In this document: in pieces, positions 42,986-51,762 of the stretch
How the letters are laid out: each line of letters opens with the position of its first letter
Numbering within the stretch: the stretch's first letter is position 1
Source of the DNA: Streptomyces sp. NRRL B-3428
Lineage (GTDB): Bacteria > Actinomycetota > Actinomycetes > Streptomycetales > Streptomycetaceae
Reading direction: 5' to 3'
Assembly (NCBI GenBank): GCA_000721375.1
Contig: JOGW01000011.1
Coordinates: forward strand, 186,001-250,000
DNA length: 64,000 bases
Notes under the pieces: model-generated
Seen by the model: the letters and a program-made list of their open reading frames with translations, nothing else
Told to the model about the DNA's origin: nothing
Database searches by the model: none
Made by a program: the position numbers and the translations under genes

Positions 42986-44140
42986 ATGCCTGACAGCACT
43001 GACAACGGAAGCCACGAGAACAACGAGAGCAACGCAAGCGCACAGGGCGGCGAAGCTCACGAGAATCTGCCGGGCCGCAGTCGCCGGCGCTTCCCCGGGA
43101 TCTCGTCGCGGACGTACGAACACCCCGCGGACCGCTCGGCCCTGGTGGCCCTGCGCAAGCTGAGCGGGTTCGACACCGTCTTCAAGGCGCTGAGCGCGCT
43201 CCTTCCCGAGCGGAGCCTCAGGCTCCTGTTCCTCTCGGACTCGGTGCGGGTCAGCGAGCAGCAGTTCGCGCATCTCGACGTCATGCTGCGCGACGCCTGT
43301 CACATCCTGGACCTGGAGAAGGTCCCGCCGATGTATGTCACGCAGAACCCCGTCCCCAATGCCATGTGCATCGGTCTCGACGAGCCGATCATCGTGGTCA
43401 CCACGGGCCTGGTCGAGCTGCTCGACGAGGAGGAGATGCGGGCGGTCGTCGGCCACGAGGTGGGCCACGCCCTCTCCGGCCACGCGGTGTACCGCACGAT
43501 CCTGCTGTTCCTCACCAACCTCGCGATCAAGATCGCCTGGATCCCGCTGGGCAATGTCGCCATCATGGCGATCGTCACCGCGCTGCGCGAGTGGTTCCGC
43601 AAGTCCGAGCTGTCGGCGGACCGCGCCGGGCTCCTTGTCGGCCAGGACCTCAAGGCCTCGATGCGCGGTCTGATGAAGATCGCGGGCGGCAACCATCTGC
43701 ACGAGATGAACGTGGACGCGTTCCTGGAGCAGGCCGAGGAGTACGAGGCGGGCGGGGATCTGCGCGACTCCGTACTGAAGATCCTCAATGTCCTGCCGCG
43801 CACCCACCCCTTCACCACCGTGCGCGCCGCCGAGCTGAAGAAGTGGGCCGAGTCCCGCGACTACCAGCGGATCATGGACGGGCACTACCCGCGGCGCGAC
43901 GAGGACAAGGACACCTCGGTCTCCGACTCCTTCCGTCAGTCGGCCTCGTCGTACGCGAGCGATGTGAAGAACTCCAAGGACCCGCTGATGAAGCTGGTCT
44001 CCGACATCGCGGGTGGCGCCGGCGATCTGGGCGGCCGGGTGCGCAGGGGCTTCGGCGGCTTCGGGAACTCCCGGCCGGCGGACGACTCGGACCGGCGCAC
44101 GGACAGCGACGGCGACGGCGACCGCGACGGCGGCAAGTAG
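42986..44140 (+). CDS. M48-family membrane metallopeptidase
   Basis: 384 residues from ATG 42986; an in-frame GTG at 42953 is possible but lacks a site. The catalytic HExxH (VVGHEVGHALSGH, His157/Glu158/His161) is followed by two hydrophobic segments (TILLFLTNLAIKIAWI, NVAIMAIVTAL) and the third ligand region RKSELSADRAGLL. The C-terminal ~100 residues are charged and Gly-rich, ending in (S/D)GDGDRDGGK. It belongs to HtpX/Ste24-like peptidases that degrade or process membrane proteins, usually under stress. It converges with the next gene after 3 nt. Confidence 0.9.
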   Translation: MPDSTDNGSHENNESNASAQGGEAHENLPGRSRRRFPGISSRTYEHPADRSALVALRKLSGFDTVFKALSALLPERSLRLLFLSDSVRVSEQQFAHLDVMLRDACHILDLEKVPPMYVTQNPVPNAMCIGLDEPIIVVTTGLVELLDEEEMRAVVGHEVGHALSGHAVYRTILLFLTNLAIKIAWIPLGNVAIMAIVTALREWFRKSELSADRAGLLVGQDLKASMRGLMKIAGGNHLHEMNVDAFLEQAEEYEAGGDLRDSVLKILNVLPRTHPFTTVRAAELKKWAESRDYQRIMDGHYPRRDEDKDTSVSDSFRQSASSYASDVKNSKDPLMKLVSDIAGGAGDLGGRVRRGFGGFGNSRPADDSDRRTDSDGDGDRDGGK

Positions 44141-44143
44141 CGC

Positions 44144-45229
44144 TCAGGTACGAGGCGGCGAGGGCTGTGCGGAGGCCGCGAGGGCTCCGCACAGCGCCGT
44201 CGGCCCACTGGTCGCATACGGGTCGGTGCCCGCGGGCCCGCCCTTCGCGGCGCTCTGGCCGGCGAGCAGCGGGTAGAGGCGCTCGGCCGAGTCGGTGGCG
44301 CAGGAGAGCGGTCCCGCCTGCAGATACGAGAGGGTCAACTCGGCCTGTCCCAGGCGCAGGTTGTCCCGGTCGAAGCGGAAGTGCAGCTCGCGCTTGACCG
44401 TGAACAGGGAGACCCGGGAGTCCGTACCGGCCACCGGCCGCAGCGCGTAGACGAAGGTGTGGTTCGAGGTGATCTCAAGGGTGTCCGCGCCGGTCTCGGC
44501 CGCCTTCAGCGTCCCATGCACCCGCACTTCGTCGCCCGCGAGCGCGACCTTGGCCGGATCGAAGCGCACCAGCCAGCCGCTGGGCGCGTGCCGCCCGTCG
44601 GCCGCGGGCCGATCGAACCCGGCGTCGAACTGGTCGAGCTGGTCGGGATCGACGAGCCGGCGCACCGGCCGTATCTCCTCACCGGTCAGGACGGCCGGGT
44701 CGAGTGAGGACGCCACCAGATAGTTCTTCGCCACGTCGTACGCGGCCCTGACCTGGTCCGCGGTGAAGTGCGAGGTGCGGTAGACCGGCGGGAAGGGCAT
44801 CCCGGCGGCGCCCGGCGCGAACTCGGCGGCGGGGCTGTTCTCGAAGAGCAGCTCGGCCGTCTTCGCCCCCGGCACAGGGCCCTGCGGCACCAGCGGTATC
44901 ACGGTCATCCGCAGCGGATCGGCGGTCCTGGCCTCGGGTGCGGAGTACGGCTGGCGTACGCCCATGTAGATCGCCACGGCGAACGCGACGGCGATCAGGA
45001 CCACCATGACCAGCGCCTGCAGCGACAGCCTGCGGTGCGCCCCGGCCTGACTGGCCACGCGTTTGCGCACCGCGGGTGCGTGGTCGGTGATCCGCTCCTG
45101 CGCCGAGTACTCCTGCAGGCGCGCAGCGCGGATGAACGATTCGTCGAAGACTACGGAACGGAACTCTTCCTCGCTCCCACCGGGAACGCCCTCGGGTGTG
45201 CCCTCAGGTGGGTCTCCAGGCCCGGCCAT
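44144..45229 (-). CDS. Conserved membrane protein of the EEFxSVVFDExF type
   Basis: 361 residues. The cytoplasmic N-terminus has the motif EEEFRSVVFDESFIRAARLQ (residues ~19-38), then a basic stretch and one span (LQALVMVVLIAVAFAVAIYMGV, ~70-91). A ~270-residue extracytoplasmic domain (YRTSHFTADQVRAAYDVAKNYLVASSLDP, GWLVRFDPAKVALAGDEVRVHGTL) follows. I do not recognise a characterised family, but homologs are common in streptomycetes. It shares the N-terminal motif with the next protein at 45360. The pair lies between the M48 peptidase and proA. Confidence 0.8.
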   Translation of the reverse strand: MAGPGDPPEGTPEGVPGGSEEEFRSVVFDESFIRAARLQEYSAQERITDHAPAVRKRVASQAGAHRRLSLQALVMVVLIAVAFAVAIYMGVRQPYSAPEARTADPLRMTVIPLVPQGPVPGAKTAELLFENSPAAEFAPGAAGMPFPPVYRTSHFTADQVRAAYDVAKNYLVASSLDPAVLTGEEIRPVRRLVDPDQLDQFDAGFDRPAADGRHAPSGWLVRFDPAKVALAGDEVRVHGTLKAAETGADTLEITSNHTFVYALRPVAGTDSRVSLFTVKRELHFRFDRDNLRLGQAELTLSYLQAGPLSCATDSAERLYPLLAGQSAAKGGPAGTDPYATSGPTALCGALAASAQPSPPRT

Positions 45230-45359
45230 ACCTTCAGAGTAGGTTTCCGGAGCCTCAGGTAAACGCCCTGGTACGAGTCAACTTTTCGTAAGGCGGGCGG
45301 GGTTGACGCAAAGACGGCGCAAGAGGAGCGATGCGGAGCGCGTGAGCGGCGGATGCGGA

Positions 45360-45926
45360 TCAGGGAGTGACCGGGTTCGCCGAGACCGCGGGCGGTTCGT
45401 ACTCCGCGGAGGCCGAGGGCGCCTGCTCGACTCCCGTGGTCGCGGGCGGCGGCGTACGGTCCTGGCGGCCCGGCGAGGACGCACCGCGGTAGACGGCGCT
45501 GAACGCCAGCGCGATCATGCCTATGCCCATCAGGAGGGCGAGCAGCCAGGCCACGGGACGGTGCCAGCGCGAGTGGCCCTTGCGGGCGAGCCGGTCCTCC
45601 ACCAACTCCGGTTCGTAGCCGGACAGTCGGGGCTCGTCATGGGCGTAGGAGACTTCGTCGCCGAAACGACTGCGGCGGGCGCGCCCTTCGTAGCCGTCGT
45701 AGAAGTCGTCCCCGTCATCCTCGGCCCCGACGCCTCTGGCCCGAGCCCGGTGGGCCTCGGCCTCGGCGCGTGCCTGGGCCGCGTCGAGCAGCCGCTCCAC
45801 CGCGGTGGGTTCATGTATCTGCGCGGCCCGCACGAAGTCCTCGTCGAAGACCACGGAGGCGAACTCTTCGTCCGCACCCCCGTGGTCGCGGTCGTCGTCG
45901 GGCTCCCAGCCGTCCGGAAACGGCAT
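45360..45926 (-). CDS. Small paralog-like membrane protein sharing the EEFxSVVFDExF motif
   Basis: 188 residues from ATG 45926, downstream of a GGAGGACGTGGGGGG stretch; GTG 45947 and 45974 are alternatives. Motif DEEFASVVFDEDFVRAAQIH near the N-terminus parallels the neighbour's. A charged helix (ERLLDAAQARAEAEAHRARARG) and a basic, Tyr-rich stretch precede one membrane span (PVAWLLALLMGIGMIALAFSAVY), and a short Pro/Thr-rich tail follows. Unlike the neighbour it lacks the large external domain, so it could act as a partner or regulator through the shared motif (inference). Confidence 0.75.
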   Translation of the reverse strand: MPFPDGWEPDDDRDHGGADEEFASVVFDEDFVRAAQIHEPTAVERLLDAAQARAEAEAHRARARGVGAEDDGDDFYDGYEGRARRSRFGDEVSYAHDEPRLSGYEPELVEDRLARKGHSRWHRPVAWLLALLMGIGMIALAFSAVYRGASSPGRQDRTPPPATTGVEQAPSASAEYEPPAVSANPVTP

Positions 45927-46041
45927 GCCCCCCACGTCCTCCGGCACGGATCCAGAGTAGACCTGGGGGGTCAATTTGGGCAGACGGTAAGGAAATTAGA
46001 CCCGTTGTCTCAAACGGAGGCGATGGCCCCGCCCGCGCTCG

Positions 46042-47334
46042 TCAGCCTCGTGTGTGCCCGTCGCCCGTCACGATGTACTTCGTGGACGTGAGCTCCGGCA
46101 GCCCCATGGGGCCGCGGGCGTGCAACTTCTGTGTGGAGATGCCGATTTCGGCGCCGAAGCCGAACTGGCCGCCGTCCGTGAAGCGCGTCGAGGCGTTCAC
46201 CGCGACCGTGGTGGAGTCCACGAGCTGCGTGAAACGGCGGGCGGCCTGCTGCGAGGTGGTGACGATGGCCTCGGTGTGCCCGGAGGTCCACAGGCGGATG
46301 TGCTCCACGGCCTTGTCGAGCGAGTCCACGACACCGGCCGCGATGTCGTACGAGAGGTACTCGGTCTCCCAGTCCTCGGGCGTCGCGGGCACCACGGTGG
46401 CCTTGGAGCCGTCCGCGTACGCCAGGATCCGCTCGTCCGCGTGCACGGTCACCCCGGCCTCGGCGAGCGCGTCGAGGGCCCGCGGCACGAAGGCCTCGGC
46501 GATGTCCTGGTGGACGAGGAGCGTCTCGGCGGCGTTGCAGACGCTCGGGCGCTGGGCCTTGGAGTTGATCAGGATCTCGACGGCCATGTCGAGGTCGGCG
46601 TCGGCGTCCACGTACACATGGCAGTTGCCGGTGCCGGTCTCGATCACCGGGACCGTGGACTGCTCGACGACCGTCTTGATCAGCGAGGCACCGCCGCGCG
46701 GGATGAGCACGTCCACGAGGCCGCGGGCACGCATCAACTCCTGTACGGAGTCCCGGGATTCACCGGGCACGAGCTGTACGGCGTCGGCCGGCAGACCGGC
46801 GCCGCCGACGGCGTCGCGCAGGACGCGTACGAGCGCCGTGTTGGAGGCGTACGCGGAGGACGAGCCGCGCAGCAGTACCGCGTTGCCGGACTTGAGGCAC
46901 AGGGCGGCGGCGTCGACCGTCACATTGGGCCGGGCCTCGTAGATGATGCCGACGACGCCGAGCGGGACGCGGACCTGGCGCAGGTCGATGCCGTTGGGCA
47001 GCGTGGAGCCGCGGACGACCTCGCCGACCGGGTCGGGCAGGGCCACGACGTCGCGTACGTCCGAGGCGATGGCGCGCACGCGCTCGGGGGTCAGCGTCAG
47101 GCGGTCGATGACCGTCTCGCCGGTGCCGGCGGCGCGGGCCTTGGCGATGTCCTCGGCGTTGGCCTCGACGATCTCCTTGGTCCGCACCTCCAGGGCGTCC
47201 GCGATCGCAAGCAGCGCGTCGTCCTTGACCGAGCGCGGCAGCGGTGCGATCTCGGCGGCCGCGGCGCGGGCGCGGTAGGCGGCCTGGACGACCGGCGAGA
47301 GGTTGTCATACGGGGCGGAGAGCGGCGAGGTCAT
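46042..47334 (-). CDS. proA: Gamma-glutamyl phosphate reductase
   Basis: 430 residues, full ProA length. Conserved blocks: [30 protein letters not shown] (NADPH site) and the catalytic-Cys region [32 protein letters not shown] and [15 protein letters not shown] follow. It reduces glutamyl-5-phosphate to the semialdehyde in proline synthesis. proB lies on the same strand upstream with one small gene between. ATG 47334 is the natural start. Confidence 0.96.
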   Translation of the reverse strand: MTSPLSAPYDNLSPVVQAAYRARAAAAEIAPLPRSVKDDALLAIADALEVRTKEIVEANAEDIAKARAAGTGETVIDRLTLTPERVRAIASDVRDVVALPDPVGEVVRGSTLPNGIDLRQVRVPLGVVGIIYEARPNVTVDAAALCLKSGNAVLLRGSSSAYASNTALVRVLRDAVGGAGLPADAVQLVPGESRDSVQELMRARGLVDVLIPRGGASLIKTVVEQSTVPVIETGTGNCHVYVDADADLDMAVEILINSKAQRPSVCNAAETLLVHQDIAEAFVPRALDALAEAGVTVHADERILAYADGSKATVVPATPEDWETEYLSYDIAAGVVDSLDKAVEHIRLWTSGHTEAIVTTSQQAARRFTQLVDSTTVAVNASTRFTDGGQFGFGAEIGISTQKLHARGPMGLPELTSTKYIVTGDGHTRG

Positions 47335-47418
47335 GCTGTGCAGCGTAATGCGGCGGGGCCGCCGCGCCCGGTGGATTCCAGTCCCCGAGACACTCAGGGG
47401 GCCGGTCCGCGAGACGGC

Positions 47419-47820
47419 TCAAAAGGGGTGCACGCCGACCGGGGTGGCCGGCGGCGGACCGTAGCCCTCCGCGATGCGCTGGTGGTACGTGTCGCGGTCG
47501 ATGACCTCGAGGCCGACGATCTCCCACGGCGGCAGCTGTGCGCTCTGGCGGTGCTCGCCCCACAGGCGCAGCGCGACGGCCGCGGCGTCGTGCAGGTCGC
47601 GGGCCTCTTCCCAGTAGCGGATCTCGGCGTGGTCCGTGGCATAGCGGCTGGTCAGCAGAAAGGGATGGTCGTGGGCCAGCTGCTCGAGTGCGCGCCGGAT
47701 GTCGGCGAGAGGGGCGTCGGGCCCCGAGACGCTCAGCGTGACATGCCACAGACGAGGCTGGTCCTTGGGCTGCTGATGTACCTCTCCGGCCACGACACTT
47801 GTCAGCGCCACTCGTCTCAC
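47419..47820 (-). CDS. Conserved hypothetical protein between proA and proB
   Basis: 133 residues from GTG 47820, selected because AGGAGG lies 7 nt upstream. The frame can extend to 47868 without such a site. The body reads RLWHVTLSVSGPDAPLADIRRALEQLAHDHPFLLTSRYATDHAEIRYWEEARDLHDAAAVAL, with alternating strands and helices and no Cys. I recall it as a conserved streptomycete protein always found beside proA/proB, without known function. It is the middle gene of a proB-X-proA run on the minus strand. Confidence 0.78.
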   Translation of the reverse strand: MRRVALTSVVAGEVHQQPKDQPRLWHVTLSVSGPDAPLADIRRALEQLAHDHPFLLTSRYATDHAEIRYWEEARDLHDAAAVALRLWGEHRQSAQLPPWEIVGLEVIDRDTYHQRIAEGYGPPPATPVGVHPF

Positions 47821-48001
47821 CGGGGGGCCTCCTGTCAAGTGTCGGGGGTGCGGAACAGCTCGCAACAAAGTTGACCAGGCAAAGAGGTGCCGCGTGACGG
47901 TTTTACGGAAGGTCCCTCACTAAGGGCAAGCGTTTTCGGCTGGTTCGAGTCACCGTTCGTACGCTTCGCGTGGTCCCGGCACCCTGAAGCGGCGGAGATC
48001 G

Positions 48002-49168
48002 TCAGCCGTGCAGCAGCACCAGATCGTCACGGTGCACGACCTCGCGCTCGTACGCGGGGCCGAGCTCCTTCGCCAGCTCCCGGGTGGAGCGCCCGAGCAG
48101 CTGAGGAATCTCCTTGGCGTCGAAGTTGACCAGACCCCGGGCGACCGCGCGCCCCTCGGTGTCCTTGAGCTCCACCGGGTCGCCCGCGGAGAAGTCCCCC
48201 TGCACGTCCTTGATCCCGGCGGGCAGCAGTGAGGTGCGCCGTTCGGTGACCGCGCGGACCGCGCCGTCGTCGAGGATCAGCGAGCCCTGCGGGGTGGAGG
48301 CGTGCTGCAGCCACAGGAGCCGGTCGCCGCTGCGTCTGCCGGTGCGGTGGAAGAGCGTGCCGGTGTCGCGTCCGGCCAGCGCGTCCGCGGCGTGCACGGT
48401 GGAGGTAAGCACCACGGGGGTGCCCGCGGCCGCGGCGATCCGGGCGGCCTCGACCTTGGTGACCATGCCGCCCGTGCCGACCCCGGCCTTGCCCGCAGCG
48501 CCGAACTTGACGTGCGCGATGTCCTCGGGGCCGCTCACCTCGGCGATCCGCGAGGTGCCGGGCTTGCTCGGGTCGCCGTCGTACAGACCGTCCACATCCG
48601 ACAGGAGGACAAGGAGGTCCGCCCGTACGAGATGGGCGACCAGGGCCGCGAGCCGGTCGTTGTCGCCGAAGCGGATCTCGTCGGTGGCCACCGTGTCGTT
48701 CTCGTTGACGATCGGCAGCGCGCCCATGTTGAGCAGCTGGTCGAGGGTGCGCGAGGCATTGCGGTGGTGGGCGCGGCGGGCCATGTCGTCGCTGGTCAGC
48801 AGGACCTGACCGGCCCGTACGCCATAGCGCGCGAAGGACGCGGTGTAGCGGGCCATCAGGAGGCCCTGGCCGACGCTGGCGGCGGCCTGCTGGCGGGCCA
48901 GGTCACGCGGGCGACGGCGCAGGCCCAGCGGTGCGAGCCCGGCGGCGATGGCGCCGGAGGAGACCAGGACGATCTCCTTCTCTCCGCCGTCGCGCACCTT
49001 GGCGAGCACATCCACCAGCGCGTCCACGCGGTCCGCGTCGAGTCCGCCGGAGGCCGTGGTCAGCGACGAGGAGCCGACCTTCACGACGATCCGGTGCGCC
49101 TGAATCACTCGCTGCCTCGCGCCTGCCGATCCTGCTGCGCCCACCGCGCCCACTCCGTACGTCCCCAT
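48002..49168 (-). CDS. proB: Glutamate 5-kinase
   Basis: 388 residues from ATG 49168; GTG 49108 (VIQAHRIVVKVGSSS) is an alternative, with GAGG nearby. The amino-acid kinase domain shows IVVKVGSSSLTTASGGLDADRV, VLVSSGAIAAGL, NENDTVATDEIRFGDNDRLAALVA and LLSDVDGLYDGDP. A C-terminal PUA domain is present (EGRAVARGLVNFDAKEI, LLGRSTRELAKELG). The enzyme commits glutamate to proline synthesis and is normally feedback-inhibited by proline. In most actinobacteria it directly follows obgE; here ~10 kb of envelope-polymer genes intervene. Confidence 0.95.
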   Translation of the reverse strand: MGTYGVGAVGAAGSAGARQRVIQAHRIVVKVGSSSLTTASGGLDADRVDALVDVLAKVRDGGEKEIVLVSSGAIAAGLAPLGLRRRPRDLARQQAAASVGQGLLMARYTASFARYGVRAGQVLLTSDDMARRAHHRNASRTLDQLLNMGALPIVNENDTVATDEIRFGDNDRLAALVAHLVRADLLVLLSDVDGLYDGDPSKPGTSRIAEVSGPEDIAHVKFGAAGKAGVGTGGMVTKVEAARIAAAAGTPVVLTSTVHAADALAGRDTGTLFHRTGRRSGDRLLWLQHASTPQGSLILDDGAVRAVTERRTSLLPAGIKDVQGDFSAGDPVELKDTEGRAVARGLVNFDAKEIPQLLGRSTRELAKELGPAYEREVVHRDDLVLLHG

Positions 49169-49534
49169 CGTGTCGACCTGCCGACCTTCGCAGTGCTGGC
49201 AATCTACGCGAGCCGGCCGGGGCGGCGCCTGTCGGTTTCACGGCGTGAGACTCCCCGCCCTGCCGCGCCCGAGGCTCCCCGCCCCGCCGCGCCCGAGACT
49301 CCCCGCACCGCCCAGAGCCCTCACGGAACCTCTGCAACTGTCGGCCGGCATTCCGGTTTCAGGCTTCTCACACTGCCTTCACCGGTGTGCCATGACCAAA
49401 GGATGTCCATTCCATAGCGTGAAGGTGAAAGTCCTGCCATAACCCGGGCCCCGAACCGGCGTTGACCAGCTGCCCGATCCCCTGCCGACCCCCATAGCAG
49501 TCGGTGCGGAACCTCGAGCTGCTCTGGAGCTCCT
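49169..49534. other. 366-bp gene-free stretch between proB and the first TagF-like gene
   Basis: Contains a 24-bp tandem repeat (49247-49312) and, at its right end, the Shine-Dalgarno of the TagF-like gene (GGAG at 49525-49528). Both genes point away, so their promoters must lie here. No other feature was recognised. Confidence 0.6.
49247..49312. repeat. 24-bp tandem repeats upstream of proB
   Basis: Two nearly identical 24-bp units, GAGRCTCCCCGCCC(T/C)GCCGC..., at 49247-49270 and 49271-49294, plus a partial third copy to 49312. They lie in the intergenic region between the divergent proB and TagF-like genes. Confidence 0.8.
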
Positions 49535-51646
49535 TTGCGTTCACTCACCCCCCTCACCAAGCAGGCCGTCAGGCTGCTCGCGCTCGCCGTCGTCGTGGCG
49601 TCGCTCGCGGCCCAGGTCATAGGCGCCCTGCTCCCGCACATCACCCTGCTGGTCGTGGCCACGGCCACCGGCCTGGCCGCCGAAGCCGCGCTGCACACCT
49701 GGCACAGGGACATGCTCTCGGCCGTCGCCAAGACCCGTGCGGATGTCACACTCCGCCAACTGCTACGGGATTTCCTGCTGATCTCCGGTCTGCTGAGGCT
49801 CGACGTCGAGCACCCCGAAGCGGTCTATCTGCCGCTCGTCTACGGCCTGTTGTTCTTCTACGGCCTGCACTTCGCCTCCCATGCCACCACGGTCCTGGTC
49901 CGGCGCACCCGCACCCTCCCGGTGCTCACCCGCAACATCGACACCTCCGGGCTGCGCCTTCCCACGGCCCCGCCGGCCCTGCTGACCCGGCACCCCGGCG
50001 CCCGGCTGCTCCTGTTCGGGCTGCCTGCCACGGCCGGCCTGACGGTGGCCGTGGCCGACGGCTCCGCCGAGTACGCCGCCTGGGGTGTCGCGCTGTCCGT
50101 CGGCCTCGCCGCCGTGGGCCTCAGTGAACTGCTGATCCGGCTGCTGCCCGCGAGAAGGCCGTCGAGCGACGACGAAGTACGCGAGTGGTTCGACCGCTGG
50201 CTGGCCGAGTACCGGCCCACCGTCGGCATGTACTTCTCCGGCGGCCACTCCTCCGCGTACCAGGCCAACATGTGGCTGGAGCCGCTGGCGGCCCTCGACG
50301 GACGGCCCCTGATCGTGCTGCGGGAGCGGTTCATGATGCAGCGGATCGCGGCCACGGACATCCCGATCGTGTGCATCCCCAAGGTCGCCGATCTGATGCG
50401 CCTCGAGCACTCGTCCCTCAACGTCCTGATCCACCCGGCGAATTCGGGGAAGACCTCCCAGATCCTGCGTATCCCGACCATCAAGCACGCGTTCGTCAAT
50501 CACGGCGAGAGCGACAAGCTGTCCTCGTGCAACCCCTATGCCAAGGCGTACGACGAGGTCTGGGTCGCGGGACCCGCGGCCCGCGAGCGGTACGCACTCG
50601 CGGACGTCGGTGTGGACGACCGTGACGTGGTGGAGATCGGCCGTCCGCAGCTGGACGCGATCAAGCCCGACTCGGGGCCGCCCACCGGCGCGTTCACGAC
50701 GGTGCTCTACGCACCGACCTGGGAGGGCTGGGACGGCAACCCGGGCAACACCTCGGTGGTGCGGGCCGGCGAGAACATCGTGCGTGCCCTGCTCGCGGAT
50801 CCGGGTGTACGCCTGCTCTACAAGCCGCATCCGCTGACGGGCTCGGTCGATCCACGGGCGGGCGAGGCCGATGCGCGCATCCGGGCGCTGATCCTCGCCG
50901 CCAACCAGGCACAGAAGACCGCCCCGCGCGCGCCCTCACGTGAACTAGAGCTCCGCAGCGCCGAGTTGGCCGCACTGAGCACGGATGTCTTCCGTGCCGG
51001 CGCCGACGCGGTGGAGCGGATGATGCTGCAGGGAGCACCGCCACCGGGGCGTGCGGCAGCCGTCGCCGCGGCCGAGGCCGCCTGGCACGCCGCGTACTGG
51101 GCCTCGCTGCCCGAAGGCGAGCACCAGATCGTCACCGATGCACGGCCCACTCTGTACGCCTGCTTCGACATCGCCGATGTCCTGGTCAGCGATGTGTCCA
51201 GCGTGGTGTCCGACTACCTGGCCAGCGGCAAGCCCTACGCCGTGGCCAATACCTCGGAGCTCGACGAGGCGACCTTCCGCGCGACGCTGCCGACCGTACG
51301 GGCGGCTGCCGTGCTCGCCCCGGACGGTGCGGGGGTCGCAGCGCTCCTGGAATCGGTGCGCCGGCCCGAGCGGGATCAACTGGCCGCGGCCAGGGCCACG
51401 TTGAAGGAGCATCTGCTCGGCCCTTCGAACCCGCCCTCCGTACAGCGGTTCAACATGGCGGCGCAGGCGCTGGGCCGGGCCGCGGACGGGCACCGTGCGC
51501 GGATGGCCGCGCGGACGATCGCCGAGGGGATTCCCGTACAGCGCACCGGCAGCGAGGCGGCGGAAGTGCGGCCACAGGTGGCGGCTGACCAGGCGGCGGC
51601 CGACCAGACGGCGCAGGAAGGGCAGTTGGAGATCCTGACCGACTGA
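49535..51646 (+). CDS. TagF-like CDP-polyol phosphotransferase with N-terminal membrane domain
   Basis: 703 residues starting at TTG 49535, supported by GGAG 6 nt upstream. Residues ~1-210 hold four to six membrane segments (LLALAVVVASLAAQVIGALLP, YLPLVYGLLFFYGLHFASHA and others). The rest matches the Glyphos_transf (TagF/TagB) fold: VGMYFSGGHSSAYQANMWLEPL, FVNHGESDKLSSCNPYAKAYDEVWVAG, LYAPTWEGWDGN, LYKPHPLTGS, and the key YACFDIADVLVSDVSSVVSDYLASGKPYAV. Such enzymes transfer glycerol- or ribitol-phosphate from CDP donors onto growing wall teichoic acid. The gene is alone on the plus strand in the island and has a close paralog at 53163. Confidence 0.88.
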   Translation: MRSLTPLTKQAVRLLALAVVVASLAAQVIGALLPHITLLVVATATGLAAEAALHTWHRDMLSAVAKTRADVTLRQLLRDFLLISGLLRLDVEHPEAVYLPLVYGLLFFYGLHFASHATTVLVRRTRTLPVLTRNIDTSGLRLPTAPPALLTRHPGARLLLFGLPATAGLTVAVADGSAEYAAWGVALSVGLAAVGLSELLIRLLPARRPSSDDEVREWFDRWLAEYRPTVGMYFSGGHSSAYQANMWLEPLAALDGRPLIVLRERFMMQRIAATDIPIVCIPKVADLMRLEHSSLNVLIHPANSGKTSQILRIPTIKHAFVNHGESDKLSSCNPYAKAYDEVWVAGPAARERYALADVGVDDRDVVEIGRPQLDAIKPDSGPPTGAFTTVLYAPTWEGWDGNPGNTSVVRAGENIVRALLADPGVRLLYKPHPLTGSVDPRAGEADARIRALILAANQAQKTAPRAPSRELELRSAELAALSTDVFRAGADAVERMMLQGAPPPGRAAAVAAAEAAWHAAYWASLPEGEHQIVTDARPTLYACFDIADVLVSDVSSVVSDYLASGKPYAVANTSELDEATFRATLPTVRAAAVLAPDGAGVAALLESVRRPERDQLAAARATLKEHLLGPSNPPSVQRFNMAAQALGRAADGHRARMAARTIAEGIPVQRTGSEAAEVRPQVAADQAAADQTAQEGQLEILTD

Positions 51647-51656
51647 GTCCGAGCCT

Positions 51657-51707
51657 CGGAGTCGGACTGTCGGAGTCCGGCAGCCGGAGTCCGACAGTCG
51701 GACTCCG
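51657..51707. terminator. Long near-perfect dyad between convergent envelope genes
   Basis: Arms 51657-51674 and 51690-51707 pair over 18 bp with one mismatch, and an inner TCCGG/CCGGA stem continues to a CAG loop. It is built from repeated GGAGTC/GACTCC elements. It lies directly after the TagF-like stop and can terminate both strands. Confidence 0.75.
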
Positions 51708-51722
51708 AGTCCGCAGCCCGAG

Positions 51723-51757
51723 ACAGGCCCTGGTTCGCTCCTCGAGCCGGGGCCTGT
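51723..51757 (-). terminator. Terminator of the GT2 gene
   Basis: ACAGGCCC (51723-51730) pairs with GGGCCTGT (51750-51757), with an additional inner pairing CCTCGAGCC region, 6 nt past the GT2 stop. Confidence 0.7.
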
Positions 51758-51762
51758 GCGGT

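Noticed and set aside
46054..47874. 606-residue plus-strand frame opposite proA
   Set aside because: It is antisense to a textbook ProA, with Gly/Arg/Asp-rich nonsense translation.
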